Positions 36,351-49,276 of a stretch of 64,000 nucleotides of DNA are shown here, one piece after another (the stretch's first letter is position 1; every line of letters starts with the position of its first letter). The notes under the pieces are model-generated. The model did no database searches, was not told the origin of the DNA, and saw only the letters and a program-made list of their open reading frames with translations. The translations under genes and the position numbers were made by a program. Source of the stretch: Hyaloscypha bicolor E. Taxonomy: Eukaryota > Ascomycota > Leotiomycetes > Helotiales > Hyaloscyphaceae. The stretch spans positions 434,001-498,000 of the forward strand of contig NW_020194562.1 of the NCBI RefSeq assembly GCF_002865645.1. Direction: 5' to 3'.

Positions 36351-39300
36351 ATATTATTTCTATATTTATTCTATATAACTTTAAATAAGTTATTATAATT
36401 TATATAATTAATATACTAATATTTTAGCTTTATTTTTATTTAATTTCTTTTTAGGTAAACTAGTTTTAATAAAAGAGTTTTAACCTAAAGAAATATAAGA
36501 CTTATAGCTCTTTTTAGTTATAAATAGAAACTAGCTAATAGTTTTATATTAAAGTAAGGCTTATTAATAATTAATTATAATAATTTATTTATTTTAGTTA
36601 TTTTAATAGTTATTAATATATAAATATAATTTCTAATTAAAATACTAATTAATAATCTTTATTTATTTATTTATTTAAAAGTAATTAGCTATTAAAAGCT
36701 TAAGCTTTATATTAATTCTTATATAAAATTCATTTTAGAAATTAAATATAAATTAGAATTCTTAATGTAATATAATTATTTCTAAAATATTTATTTAATA
36801 TATTATATAAAATAAAAATAAAAATACTAGCTATTTAATTATAATTATATCTTATATAAAAATTATAATTAGATATTTAAATAAATAATTTATAAATATA
36901 ATAATTATATTATAGCCTACTTTATTTTTCAAATAGCTTTTAAAATTAAAATTAATATATTATTAGAAGTAATTAGAAACCAAAAATAAATAAAATAAAT
37001 TAGACTTTTTATTTTTAAATATATATAATCTTTTATAAATATAATAATTATAATATTAATTAATATTCTTATTTATAAATAACTAGTAATATTACTTTTT
37101 AAATAGCTAATAAAACTTTATATATTTAAAATATTTAGAAAGATATTTATTATATATTTTATAAATTAGAATAATATATAAAAGTAATCCGGGAATTATT
37201 TCATTTTTTATAATATAAAAAGAGGCCATTTTATAATATTTAAATATTATTTTTAGTTTAAACTATTATATATAGCTTTTCTAGATCTAATAATATATTA
37301 TTATTTTATAGGATTTTATTTATTAATTATAAGCTATTATATTTAGTAAAAGCTTTTAATAATACTTTTATAAAAATAATTATAATAGAAGCTATTAGTA
37401 AAGCTTCTAGAATTTTAATTTTTTTTAGGAAAATTATATTTCTAATAAAAGTAGAAATCTTAGGAAAGTTTTTAGTATATATTTAGTTTTTAGAGCCAAA
37501 TTTCGAATTAAATAAACTAATTTTATAAAGTATTATTATAAGTTATAAATTATAAATAATTTCTAAATTAATCTTATTTTTAGAGAAAAATATTTGAGTT
37601 TATAGCTTTTTTTTTAATCTGCCCCTAAATATTTATTTTATTTTCTAAAATAATATATAAGCTTAAAATAATAATAAAATAAAAGCTTAATTTATTTAGC
37701 TTATTAAAAAAAAAAAGCTTTTTAGTAATTATAAAATATTATAAAATATAATAATTAGAATAAACTTTAAAAAAAAATTTCTAAAAGCCTTTTAGTTTAG
37801 CTTTTTATTTTTTTAATATTTATATTATAATTAAGCTTTATTAGAAATATAGTTTTAGAAAAATAAGTTATAGAATATTAAAGATCTATTTCCGGATTTT
37901 ATTAAAAAAAATAAGCTAGTAGTTTTTTTTAAATATATTTATTTCTATTATTATAAATAAATCTAAATTATAATATTATAAAACCGGAATAGAAATTATA
38001 GTTTCTTTTAGGTAATTAAAAGCCTTTTAATATTATTTAAATTATTTAACGAAAATACTCTTTTTTATAAATAAGATAAAAGATTTAATAATTTATTTAT
38101 AAAAGTTATAAAAGCCGAAAAAGAATTATATATTTTTAATTATTTTAAGAAATTACTAGTTATATATTATTTCGATTTTATTAGAGTTTATTTTAATATT
38201 AAATATAGAAATAATAAAGCTCAAGTATTTTATATATATAATTTTAAATTCTAATTTTTTAATATTTATTTAAAAGCTAGTATAATATAAATAATTTAGT
38301 ATTTTTTATATATATTATTTATATTCGATTAAATTCTTTAAATAAATAAAAATATTATTAAAATATATTATATAAAAGTTATTTAAATATTTAAAAAGTA
38401 TATTATTTATAAAGTCTTTTTAGAAAATATTATTAGCTTCTAAAAGTCTAGATCTATAGCTATATAATAGAAAGTTTAATAAATATCTAATTTAATATAA
38501 ATCTTAGCTTTAGATAATTAATTTAAAGTTTTATTAATAAATAAGAAAAGATATAAATTCTTTCGGATAATATTATTTAAATAATAGAAATTAATATAAA
38601 AATATAAACCTCTATTTGCTTTTTTTATAAATAGAATTAGTAAAATAAAAAGAGTTTAATTAGTTTTAATATAGTATTTAATTAGATTATTTTTAAGAAA
38701 TATTTGATTTCCAGAAGCTTTTAAATAAATTATTACTAAAAAAGTTAATATCTAATATTTTTAGTTTCTTTTAGGCCTTTAATCTAAATTTTGTAATTAT
38801 ATAATTTATAAAAAGAAAAGATATTAGATTTTTATTACAAATAGTAAGAAATAGTAATTTGTATAAGTAATTATCTGATTAAAAGAAGCTCTAAAGGGAG
38901 CCTCTGGATCTAGCTAAATAAAAGGGGCCACTGAGTAAGCGAAGCTAAGCTCCCTAGTACCCGTATATATAACAATTTTGTTTTTAGAAAAAATAAAAAT
39001 AAAAAATTTAAATTCCGGAAATAATATTCTTTAAAATTACAAAAGCTTTATTTCTTCTAGTTATTAATTCTCTAAGCCAGAAATAGTTTCCTTTTTCGAA
39101 TATTAAGTTCTTTATTAATCTTATAAATAGAAATTTAACTAGTAATATTATTTTCTCTTTTAATTATATAATTAAATACTATAAAAATAAAAATAGCTAG
39201 ATCTAATATTTGCTTTTTATTAAAGATCTTTTTCTGTTTTTTTGGCTTTTATTTAAATATTATATTTTAGTTAGGCTATAAAAGCCTCTTTTCTATAGTT

Positions 39301-39640
39301 TTATATAATTAATTTAATTCTTTAATTATAAAAGCTTATATATTAATCGAATTTAATATTATATAATAAACTTTATATCTTCTTTTAGTTAGCTAGTTAC
39401 TTCTTACCTTATTAATAAGTATTATCTTACCTTTATATCTTATATCTTTGGTTTTACTTTATTAATTTAATCTTAAAGGGTTTTGTATATAATTCTATAC
39501 TCTCTTATATATTTTCTAATGAATTTAGTCTTCCTATAATCGAGATATTATTATAAGCTATTTATAATTATATGCTCTCTAAGAGCTTATTAGGATTATT
39601 CGCGAATTTGGTATAGTGATTTTTCTTTACGGACATATTG
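36351..39640 (-). mobile_element. decayed Gypsy-type LTR retrotransposon, ends not found
   Basis: Minus-strand reading of about 38700-37850 gives an unmistakable though mutated Ty3/Gypsy pol. KKANRGLYFYINFYYLNNII is followed by KNLYLFLLINKTLN-LSKAKIY and KLDI, then IYLNNILIY in place of YLDDILIY. Next comes KKLEFKIIYIKYLSFIISIF, then IQFFFGFYNFYK (SFLGFCNFYR in relatives) and YQKAFNYLKETIISIPVL. These are RT and the start of RNase H. Regions on either side are too mutated to name. I could not find LTRs. A short G/C-richer island at 38880-38975 (GGGAGCCTCTGGATC) is unexplained. The element is inactive. Confidence 0.7.
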
Positions 39641-40790
39641 AGGGGCTAAAAAGGCTTTAGAAAATAGTTGATTTAATAGTAAAATATTATGTGGGTGTTG
39701 AATTACGATTTTTGGAAAACAGCGATTTTGGGCGGTTGGGTGGTCTGGGCGGTTGGCCAGTGAAACCTTCTACTGATTGGCCAATGTAAGCCTATGCCCT
39801 TCTCGGCTCAATGCGGCCGGCACCAACCAACAGAATAGTAATACGGAGTTCGAATTGAGCGGGCGGTTGGAGTTGACCCCCTAGTTCAATCGCCCAACCA
39901 ACTCCAACACTTATCGGTTTCTGATGGGTGATTCTAAGCTTGTCCAGTGAGGTCTCGGAACGGAGATAAATTTCCTCGTTTTCACTGTTCCAATTTTGTT
40001 GCAAGTCTCAGGGCCCGTCGCAGTGCCGTCGCAATGCGATCGTGTACGTACACATTTCTGGGGTTGGGCCCTGTCCGTTATACACAAGAAGAATGGCCCG
40101 CCAAATCACTCGTTATAGTAGGAGGTCGAGGAAATCAGGGAGGAATCCACATAGACCGCCGCCGAAGACGACCTGTCCGGGATACGCGTCGGTTCAAACG
40201 TATGGAGCTAGGTTGGGAAGGGACTGATCCGTACCGCAAGGCAGTCGGGTCTTTGGCAAGGGGAGAGAGACAGTCAATGTTAAGACGTTTTCGCAGTTTC
40301 TACTCTACCACAATTATTCCGTTCACAACATCATCATACGGAGGTGCAGTGCGAGCTGGCCGGTATCATTGATTGGAAGCTCGCTGGATTCTATCCAGCT
40401 TCCTATGTGTTGAGTCTGTAAGATACATACCTGAGCGGCGCCAATCGACATGTATCACTCTACTTGCTATTAAAAGAATACATGAAAAATTTCGTACCAC
40501 GATCTTTATTACAGATTGTGCCATCCAAGTATGCGGATCCACCGGCCTATTATTGCGCTAGCTTTGCCATAACAGTTATCCCGTTTCAGGAGAGCCACAT
40601 CCCAAGGCCTCGAGACCTTCACTTGTGCGTTTCTGTTTATTCCTCCATACGAATTTATAATTCTCTACGATTGCTTTATTGCTATACAAGGCCCGCAATA
40701 TCATATCTGCATATGCCGAAACGGCCTGTAATATGTGAGGCACGTTTCGCATAGCGACTTGCCATTAATGAACCACAGTTAATATAAATA
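39641..40790. other. normal-GC non-coding island between AT blocks
   Basis: Composition changes sharply at both ends. Several overlapping frames (longest 141 codons at 39947-40372) have no motif and Arg-rich, arbitrary content, so I do not call a gene. The left part carries GGGCGGTTGG-type repeat pieces described separately. It could be a decayed gene or an unrecognised non-autonomous element. Confidence 0.4.
39726..39905. repeat. GGGCGGTTGG-family repeat fragments
   Basis: TGGGCGGTTGGCCAGTGAAA (starting 39746) and its continuation to CTTCTAC match 24 of 28 positions with the inverted-repeat arm at 49433-49460. Further GGGCGGTTGG or CGCCCAACC pieces occur at 39730 and 39888. It is probably a relative of the element at 49277-49458. 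Confidence 0.5.
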
Positions 40791-41540
40791 ACTTTAATAA
40801 GCCCAATATCGCACTCTTTGACCCCGATTCAGCCGCTAAGTCGAGGTTTTTGAGCGCCTTCGTAAATAAGTCTCGGAACTGGGTTATAACTATCTTTATA
40901 TTATTTAAGGCCAAGCCAGGAATTATAATTTCATATCACGCTATAAATACCTTTACTAAAATAATATGCGCATTGGTTTAATTAATAATTCCGGTAATAT
41001 ATTATATTAATAAGGGAATAATATTTATTAGAGTCAAGTATAATTCGAATTATTATAATTAAATATTCTAGTATTATATATAAAGCAAATTATTTATATT
41101 ATATTTAATATCTAAGAAATATTTACTAGAAATCTTAAATAATCTAATATTATAAAGCCTAAATTCGCGATTTTGAGCTTTAAATTATAATAAAAATATA
41201 ATATAAAAATTATTATTAGATTCGAATCTATTTTGAATCTGGCTAATTTAATTAAATATAATTTGACTAAGCTTATATTAAATATCTTATTAATTAGTTA
41301 ATAACTTTGAGTTTATATTATTTCGAAATAAAAAATATAAATTTCTTATTAAAAGTTTATTTTAAAAAAAAACCTAATATAAATATAAATAAAAAATCAA
41401 ATTAATTCTCGATTTAATAATACTAGTATTAATATTTTAATAATTATTTATAAAATATAAAATATATTAATAATATATAATATTATTATATATTTATAAA
41501 ATATAAAATATATTAATAATATATAATATTATTATATATT
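40791..41540. repeat. AT-rich RIP-like block with a tandem duplication
   Basis: Almost pure A+T. At about 41450-41547 a unit of close to 49 bp (TTTATAAAATATAAAATATA...) is present twice in tandem. No coding potential. Confidence 0.55.
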
Positions 41541-43244
41541 TATAAAATATTAATTATATAAAATTAATAAAGTAGTTAATATTTAGAAATAAGAATTATA
41601 ATATTATAATAATAATATATAATTCCTGAATTTACTAGGCCTAATAAGATCTAGTTTTTTAATTAATTTATTTATAAAATACAAGAATATATAATTATAT
41701 TTTATATCTTATTATTTATTACTTATATTATATTATATTTATATTTAATTATATTTATATTTAATTATATTTATATTTAATTATATTTATATTTAATAAA
41801 AGTATATTATATTAATTATTAGATATTTCTTTTAAGTAATACTTAATTTAATAAAGCATTTATATAAGAACTTTAAATTCATATAAATAACTAGTAATAA
41901 ATTTATTTCTAGTATTTTATTAATTATAAATTTAATAAAAATACTGATATTAAAATTATAAGTTATATTATAAAGTTTTAAAGCTAGAATACTTCTAGTA
42001 ATTCTTTTATATTTAATATAAAACTAATAAATAAAGTATTTATAAAAATAATTAAATATAAAAACTTATTTATTAGCTTTATAAAATATAATTCTTTAAT
42101 AATATTTAATTAATTATTAAATATACTTATTAAATGCTTTCATATTAGTTTTTAATAATTTAATAACTTAGGTAATAATTAAGAAGTTTTATATAGCTTC
42201 TAATTAATAAACTAATATAATATATTTTTTTCTAATATTTTTTTAATATATTAGTTTTTAATAAAGAGATTTTAATATATAATACTTTTATTACTTATTA
42301 TAATAATATTTATAATTAATATAATTCGAAGGTTTTTATATTAATATTTTTATATAAAAGAAATTCTAGTAATTTTTATATAAATAATATTTTTTTTAAA
42401 CTTAAAATTATAATTAAAAGTAAAGTATTTATATTTCTTAAAGCTTTAATTAATTTGCTTTTTTAAAATTATTATTTCTAATAAATAAAGTATTACTAAT
42501 TTAAAAGCTAATAATATTAAAGAATTACTTATTACAAATTAATTGTTTTATAGAAAGATTATTAATATAATAAAAGTAATAAGTCTTAAACTAATAGTTC
42601 TCGGCTTTTAATATATTATATAATAATTTTATAACTTTTAAAGTAAAATTATTCTTTAAATTTAATTATTTAATAAGCTTATAAAATGAATTAATATAAA
42701 AATTGTAATTAAATATAAACTTAAAAAATATTTTATAAATATAATTCTATAATATTTATTATTATTATAATAATATTAAAAATAATTCTCTAGCTAATAT
42801 ATTAAATAATAAGTAATTAAATTAATATAATATACTTTTATTTATTATTATAAGCTCAAATAATAAGTTTTAACTTTTTTAGTATTTTTTTTAATATTTG
42901 AAATCTAAAAATAATTTCAAATATATATATATATATTTAGAAATCTAATAATTTTGATTTAATAAAAGTTCTTATATTAAATATTATAATATTCGGGTTT
43001 TTATAAGATTATTCTTTATTATATTTTAATAAAGAAATATTTGTACTTCTTTTATTATAGCCGGCTTTAAATTACTTAAAGTTAGAATTATTAGAATTAA
43101 TTTAAATTTTAAAAATATTATAAAGCTTAATAAAAGTCAAGTAAAAAATAATAATATTATATAATAAGGCTAATATATAATTCTTTCTAATTACTAGTTT
43201 AATTAATATTCTTTTTATATTATATAAGAATATTCGAATTTAAG
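41541..43244 (-). mobile_element. truncated third Copia copy
   Basis: The minus strand aligns by eye with 24080-26490 of the nested Copia: LTR-like text at 41560-41680, RNase H/RT text at about 41790-42100, and further pol text to about 43240. It ends inside pol, where normal-composition DNA begins, and the upstream half and 5' LTR are missing. It is more A+T-shifted than the other copies, hence older or more heavily mutated. A 17-bp tandem repeat (ATATTTATATTTAATTA, about four copies) sits at 41737-41797. Confidence 0.7.
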
Positions 43245-44168
43245 GAAAGTTTATTTCCCTCTACTTAGACATGTTTTTAATGCGTTGAGTTGTGAGAATT
43301 CAAAGGGCGAAAAAGGGAGATTTTTAGTGGGGTATCACCAAAATCTCAGATTTGCGTATTGGTGTGCTTTACGTATTGCATTCCCTCACCTGGTAGGCGT
43401 GCTAAGGGTGGGGAAGCGCCGAACGATTAGAGCGGGATATGTCTCACCAAGACAAAGGAATACGCCTGCTACACCGCCAACTCTCGGCGCACGTCGTCTC
43501 ATCAAACCGAGCGCCCGGCTTTGCAGTTACTCCGGGCGCTCAGCTATCCTGTGTTTCGGGCCGTCCGTATCTCGGGTCGCGTAGATCACACCCCCCTGAT
43601 TGCTTTGACCACACGGGATACCGCGGGCGACACCCCTACAATGCCAGCCTCATTCGAAATGGTGAGAGAATGCTGTAAAATAACGAAGTATAAGGTCAAA
43701 ATTGTAGAGTAGAAAATGATCTTAAAGTTATGGCTAGCGTTGCAAATCATTCATTGTTTGAAATTTTTGAAATTTGCAATGCATAAAAGTTGCGGATTCA
43801 CTCCCATAGACAGCTGAACTCTAGAAGCTATCACGAAAGTGGAAATCTTGCTGCAAATCAGACACTTTCACAGTAGCGCTTACGGAGTATGCAGCCACAC
43901 ACAGGTGATACAACGAGCCTCTTGGCGCGTAAAAAAATTATAGAATAGGGGGAAAACCGAACGCAAACAAGGGCGGAGTATTCTTGAAGGGATATCCTGG
44001 TTGAGGAAATACGCTCTTTCTTTAAACAGCAGAGTCCACCGCTTTGTTTTGGTTGCCTACCTCCTGAATGAACTATTTCAGTCTATTTTGCAAGGAAGAA
44101 ATCCTGCGCTACCACATGTCAAGTGAACGTAAAGGCCAGTGCTGCCCTTGTTCGTCCGAGTCGTCGAA
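43245..44168. other. intergenic region, no gene recognised
   Basis: Normal composition. Overlapping frames at 43285-43712 contain no family motif. The right part is upstream sequence of the Cys-rich gene. Confidence 0.35.
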
Positions 44169-44174
44169 TATAAG
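44169..44174 (+). promoter_or_regulatory. TATA box of the Cys-rich surface-protein gene
   Basis: TATAAG lies 128 bp before the start codon at 44297, followed by a CT-rich leader (CTTCGCCTTCTCCTCTCC). Confidence 0.45.
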
Positions 44175-44296
44175 CATAGCTTCTAGCAGCATTTAAACTT
44201 CGCCTTCTCCTCTCCATTTATTAGAAGTTCATAAGTCGAAGTTCGATCGGATCCACGCAAGAAGACAGCTACATTACTCAATCTTTCAGGGAAAAA

Positions 44297-44885
44297 ATGA
44301 AGCTGTGGCATATATCAAATATCTCTCCAATCTTGGCGATATTTTCCATCCAAATCTCTGGCTCAATCTCCCAAACCATTGTCACGGGACAGAGTATGCG
44401 GTACATCAGCTTCTCTCCCACCTCCTCGCTCCCAGGAAATGTATCAGCAACATCTCATGGCCTGCTTGGCAGACAGCTGGAGTGCCCCGTTAGCACCGAA
44501 ACGCTATGTTCTGGTATGTGTCGCCTCCATCTTCCCACTCTTGGAGATTAGATTCTAGAACAAATCACTGATTCATTCTTAAGGTACCTCGTTCTGCTGC
44601 GATTTCACCGAACAATGTTGCAGCGATTCCTGTGCCCCACTAAGCGCTGTGTGTTGCTCGGACGGACTTTCTTATTGCACGAGCGGTGAATACTGTTGTG
44701 GGGATGGCAGGTGCGCTCTTGAAGGGGGGGTGTGCTGCTCAGATGGCTTCGGATCTTGTCTCGCTGGACAGATTTGCATTCCGAACGGCAACTGCCAAGA
44801 TTCTTCCGGTTTAGGAGTCGGAGTTCCATTCAAGATGTTGCATCTTGTTGTTGCTACATCTCTTGCAATGGTCTTAATCATGTAG
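44297..44885 (+). CDS. cysteine-rich secreted protein, probably GPI-anchored
   Basis: The model is join(44297..44513, 44584..44885), 172 residues. A 70-bp intron (GTATGT...TTAAG) joins ETLCSG to TSFCCDFTEQCCSDSC. The first 25 or so residues (MKLWHISNISPILAIFSIQI) form a signal peptide. The mature region has 18 cysteines, many as CC pairs: FCC, QCC, VCCSDG, EYCCGDGRC, VCCSDGFGSC, QICIPNGNC. The pattern resembles granulin-type or epidermal-growth-factor-like Cys knots but is not a strict match. A Ser/Gly linker (DSSGLGVG) and a terminal hydrophobic segment (MLHLVVATSLAMVLIM) fit a GPI-anchor signal. It is probably displayed on the cell wall or membrane. The ligand is unknown. The gene appears intact and lies 1 kb from the AT-rich block. 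Confidence 0.8.
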
Positions 44886-45054
44886 GATATGTGTTGTGGA
44901 TTCAAGAGCGACCTGGAGGTGGAGAAATTGACAATCCCTTGTTAAGTTCAATGGAGGACATTATGACCCAAAGGCAAGAGTTTTGTCAGGGCTGAGAGAG
45001 ACTATTGAGAATTATTAAGGGTCAGAATGATTTCCAGTTGTTTGTAATATATGA

Positions 45055-45480
45055 TCATGAATTCAGTCGAAGTAGATAATGTTCACACGATATCCTACAA
45101 GCCAAGCCAATTTTCAACTGCCTTCCTTTTACTCTTGTCATACTTAACCCCCCAGCCATTGGTTTTGCAACAGCACATGTGATACATTTGGCTTCCACAG
45201 CAGCGGCTCTAGCTTCAACCTCAGCCGCGGCTTCAGCAGCTTGAACTTCTTCCAAAAGCCTATTTGGAACCCATTTACCACTCCTCTTTCTCTCTGTTTC
45301 TTCCCATTGCCTGTTTTCCTTGAGAGAAAGAGCCATTTTTTCACTTCACCTAACAATTCGTCCATGTTATCAACTTCGTCATCTGGGATGAGTCCTGTAT
45401 TTCGTCCACCACCGTCTACAGATCCAGCACTTTCACAATTTGGGCCTCCGTCTTGCCAGATTTCTGACCCACCCGCTGTT
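45055..45480 (-). pseudogene. possible broken hypothetical gene with Ala/Glu-rich helix
   Basis: Two overlapping minus-strand frames look coding in succession: QDGGPNCESAGSVDGGGRNT and VDNMDELLGEVKKWLFLSRK in one, then KENRQWEETERKRSGKWVPN and LLEEVQAAEAAAEVEARAAA in the next. They would join only through a frameshift. The product would be acidic then helical. I recognise no family; a transposon-derived C-terminus is possible. Support is weak. Confidence 0.25.
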
Positions 45481-47023
45481 TATATATTACACTTGATGAC
45501 TTCCGCTTTCGTGCTCGAGGTTGCGGTAGCTCAAGATTTTTTTTAAAAAAATGGGGGGGGGGGGTGGACTAGCCCTTTGGACCTTTGGAAGGAGGACGAG
45601 ACACTGTTTAACTGAGTTATTCTCTTTTCATTGTATTGGTCTTGCGTACTTACAAAGATTTTATATTGGTATATGAAATTCAGATGTTCGTCGTGCAATC
45701 GAGCTCCCAGGTCATACGCTAAAAACTGTACTAGAGAAAAGAATTGGAGAGCCCAACAACAAATCATGTTCTTGATTGAAGCCCGTCTATTCAATACAAC
45801 TTATTCCATCAAGCGTCTTAGCTCTCTTGAGATGACGAATGAGGTCTAGAAAATTGAGTCCCCAATGCCCTGTAGCCCTTACGAGCGTGTTATAAGATGT
45901 CACAAATATTCAGATGAGCGGTAGGAGGGTCTCATTTGATTCAAACTAAATAAGAAAATCCCCATGGACCGGAAAACGTATTACAGCTTAACCCCTACCA
46001 ATCTAAGCACTCTCAACTCTACCCTCTTCTTTAAGTTTGGATCTGAGTATTCTTTGTTTATCGAGTCATCCAGGGCGGATGAATCGCTGGGGCATGGCAA
46101 TCACCGCAGCGTTCATCCAGTCTGCGTTCCTTGTTAAGTGTAATAGATACTGCGAATTGATTCAACGAACCTAAACTCGATTGCCATAACACTTGGGGGG
46201 CAGCGTTTATGGGTATTCTCGTAGTTCTGACACCATGCTGAACTGTGTAGCGGACATAGCAGCAACGGAATTCAACTTGTGTGTAGTCGCACATAGTATG
46301 GATACGGAGTTGAGTTGTTGGATTTGGAGTTTTTATTTGAAACAGGCGGGACTGAAGGAGGGGGATAGGGTCTGAGAAGCTCAAAGTCGAAAGTTGATGT
46401 TGAAAAGCTTTTCGGGAAGTGTGACTAGTGACGAGGGGGTTCTAGGGGGTCTCCCCCTGAGATCAAAACAAGAGAGAGCGTATACAGTAGAAGGCGAATT
46501 GGGCGTCGCTAGTTTTTTAGTTAATTATTTTTAGCGGGATCTATTTCTAGACACTTGTAGCTGAGCACTTTTGCCCGGTTGTACTTCAAATGTACCGCTG
46601 CTAACCGCAGAGCGGAGCGAGGGGCAGAATTGGCGGTTTATCTCACCACCATCTTGCCCGCCCCATTACTCCTCCAGTCTTTCCTTCCTCTTCTTCTAAT
46701 CCCGCCAGAGTCAGCGTTCTCGTGTCAGCGAACATGGCGCCGTAACTGAATGCTATACAGTATTTTTTTGATCAAGACTTTGCTAAAAGAAGGGCTCGAG
46801 ACCAAGCTAATAGCCACAGAAGCCGCGTGCTCCATGTGCGCCGTCCAGAGAGTCCATCGAAAGAGACAGTAGTTCTAAATGCCCACCCCAAGAACAAGCC
46901 GCGTCTTCGGATACTCCTTAGGAAGTTCTCGTAGAGGTGTCACACTTCGGTTGTCACTACAATCCCTTCGCTTGCTTGCCAAAAGCAAAGCACTATAGGG
47001 TTATGTTATTAAAGTCAAGCAAT
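45481..47023. other. intergenic region, no gene recognised
   Basis: It contains a homopolymer run (T8 A7 followed by 12 G at about 45538-45563) and several short frames without motifs, including one at 46058-46384. Around 46430-46460 a GGGGG...CCCCC hairpin can form. No gene is supported. Confidence 0.35.
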
Positions 47024-48832
47024 CTACCTTACTTCGAACTGCTGGAGTGGAGAAGGTGGATGATTCCAGTCCACAATAAGGCCTCCGTACATGGCTCCAT
47101 GAACTGAGCCGATAGATGTCAGTATGTATTTAAGGAGATATATTGTGAACATGGTCCACTCACCATAGGCTTCTCCAATCATCAAAAAATAATCATCTTT
47201 CTTCCTTAAAATTAAAGGAACCCACCCTCCTTTAACGATACAAATCAAGTCTCCCTCTTCGGTTTCCCTTGGCACTAATCCCATATAGCCCTTCTTGCTC
47301 GTCATGAAAATTCTCATGAAATATAGCCATGCTTGCCAGTTGAGGAGGATTTCGTGTATAGAGTCATTGATATGGACATCGACTTGCACTTGATCAATGA
47401 AAATCGTTCGAGTGAACGCAATTTTGATGGTCTCTCCGGTGACATAGTATGTGCCTCTTTCATCTGCGATGCGCTGCCAGTTTTCAAGGAACTTGCTGGT
47501 CACTGGAGTGACGCGAAGCACAGGAGCACTCAGGCGGCCCACGACATCGACACAAATGCCCAGGAGGCTGATTCTTAGACAATCAGGCGAGTAAGTAATA
47601 TATGGCGTTGTGTCCTTGAGGCCAGAAGCGTAGAAAAGTGCTTCAGGTGTCTTGATGGCTGCCAGTCTAGAATCATCACAAATCCTTTGCCTCATTTCCC
47701 GTAATGGCCTAGCTGGAAAATATCCTTGACTTGCCCAGTCTGTAGCCCAGGTAGGGGTACCAGTCACCGAGCCAGCAGTGGGTCCTGAACACCACATCAA
47801 GGCATCGAGGCTGCCTGAGCGAGTAACCAAGTCTTTAATAACCATCCCATACACAGTCTCTGTCTTCAAGGAGTAATCTGGAACTAGGGCATCCGGATGA
47901 GAATCTCGTGCCAACCCAAGCAAGGCATATACTTTATCTCTTGGATCAGTGGCCCCAGAACCCCAGAAGAGGTAGAGTAAGTCTTTCAAATCTATTCCTT
48001 GATCCTTATACCATTTACTAGCAACTGCTACTGCCCTAGCTTGGAGAATAACGGTGTTTATAGGTTCCCAGGCTTTGCGAGTTTCTTCGTCGTCATTATT
48101 ATGGACCAGATATGCGGTGTAATTCTCCAATACATCTATAGCATGCGTGCAAGATCCCCAGTCAAAGGTATGGGATCCCCAAACAACCAAGACATTCCTC
48201 GCAACGGCTACTTCTTGTGCAACCCAGACTCGCGTCCACCACGGTATTGAACAAAATCGAGTAATCAACATATGAGTGCCAGGAACACCACAGATGGAAT
48301 GAGCAGGATGGTCATTGATATTCATTCGAGTGAAGACAGCGTGGATGTTCGGAAGCGAATCCTCATCAATCGAATCTATGTGTCTAATAAATTCCACGAT
48401 TTCGTGGTTAGGTTCTTGCCCAGGACCAAGAAAGACGATAGTTCAGGATGCGTTCTCAAAGGTCGATTTCATTCGGATAACTTGTGAGGACTTTTCGGCA
48501 TCGTCGGCTTGGTTGATGCAAAGCGCGTCGATCCAGAGTGTGCGTGAAGTGGGCGAATCTCGAAGACAGTGTAGTGCATCTGAGAGATTTTGCGAAATGG
48601 GAAAGCGATATTGTTCTCCGTTGTTGCTCAGGATAATAACCGAATGTGTTGGGCCTGATGTTCCCCAGACATATGACAAGCCTTCGTATGTAGGACAGTC
48701 ATTTGGCAAAGCATGACGAAGCCTGCAAAATATTTTGTCTGCTCCTTTGCCGGGGAGAATTTCTAGTAGACGAATCTCGTCTGCAGCTAATGGCTCATAG
48801 ACGAAGAGGGGTAGCCCAGTCTCCGATACCAT
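47024..48832 (-). pseudogene. HET-domain (heterokaryon incompatibility) gene with one in-frame TGA
   Basis: HET proteins trigger cell death after fusion of genetically different hyphae. The model is complement(join(47024..47103, 47164..48832)), 582 codons including one internal stop. HET motifs are clear: YEGLSYVWG (49-57), LWIDALCINQ (99-108), then SSQVIRMKSTFENAS and, after TGA at 48443-48445, TIVFLGPG in the same frame. Relatives have a sense codon there; CGA to TGA is a single C-to-T change. The 60-bp 3' intron (GTGAGT...CTCAG) is inferred because its removal gives GEAYVHGAMYGG, the usual HET-protein ending. Everything else is intact over 450 further residues. It could be a recent null allele, a RIP hit, a read-through gene or a base error. 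Confidence 0.82.
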
Positions 48833-49276
48833 TTCTAATGGTTCGAAACGGTATCACCGGATAAAGCCGATTAGTAACTTGGAGCGGAGTCTTCTTCCTA
48901 AGTTAAGGAATTTCGACGTAGGGTTTGATACTAAAGGGTCTGAGTGTTGAGGGTTGATGTTGGAGTGATTATGATATAGGAGTTGGATGTTGAAGGAGCA
49001 ATGTCAGGCAGAAAATGTGCAGGTCCACTTTGTGCCACGCTAACCACGTGAGGTACCACTTGAAAGGGGTACCCCCTTCCCGCTCAACTTGGATTTTGGA
49101 GACCTTAATACTATAAATTTGAAGAATTAATGCGATATTCGCAGTACTTCGAGTATTCTCTACAACCTGGAAGGTTTTTAGAATTTTCCCAAGACTTTGA
49201 AAAATCGAGAAAATTTTGGTGGGGTAGGCGTAGGCGGGAAGGGGAGGGGGTTTGGGCAGTTGGTGGATGAACCCTT
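48833..49276. other. upstream region of the HET gene
   Basis: Non-coding and of normal to slightly AT-rich composition. It should contain the HET promoter. I see no clear TATA box. Confidence 0.3.

Noticed and set aside
38880..38975. Possible tRNA or structural RNA in a G/C islet
   Set aside because: No T-arm GTTCGAAT-type motif and no cloverleaf could be paired by eye.
39947..40372. 141-codon frame in the GC island between AT blocks
   Set aside because: Arg/Ser-rich arbitrary content, several overlapping frames of similar length, no family motif.
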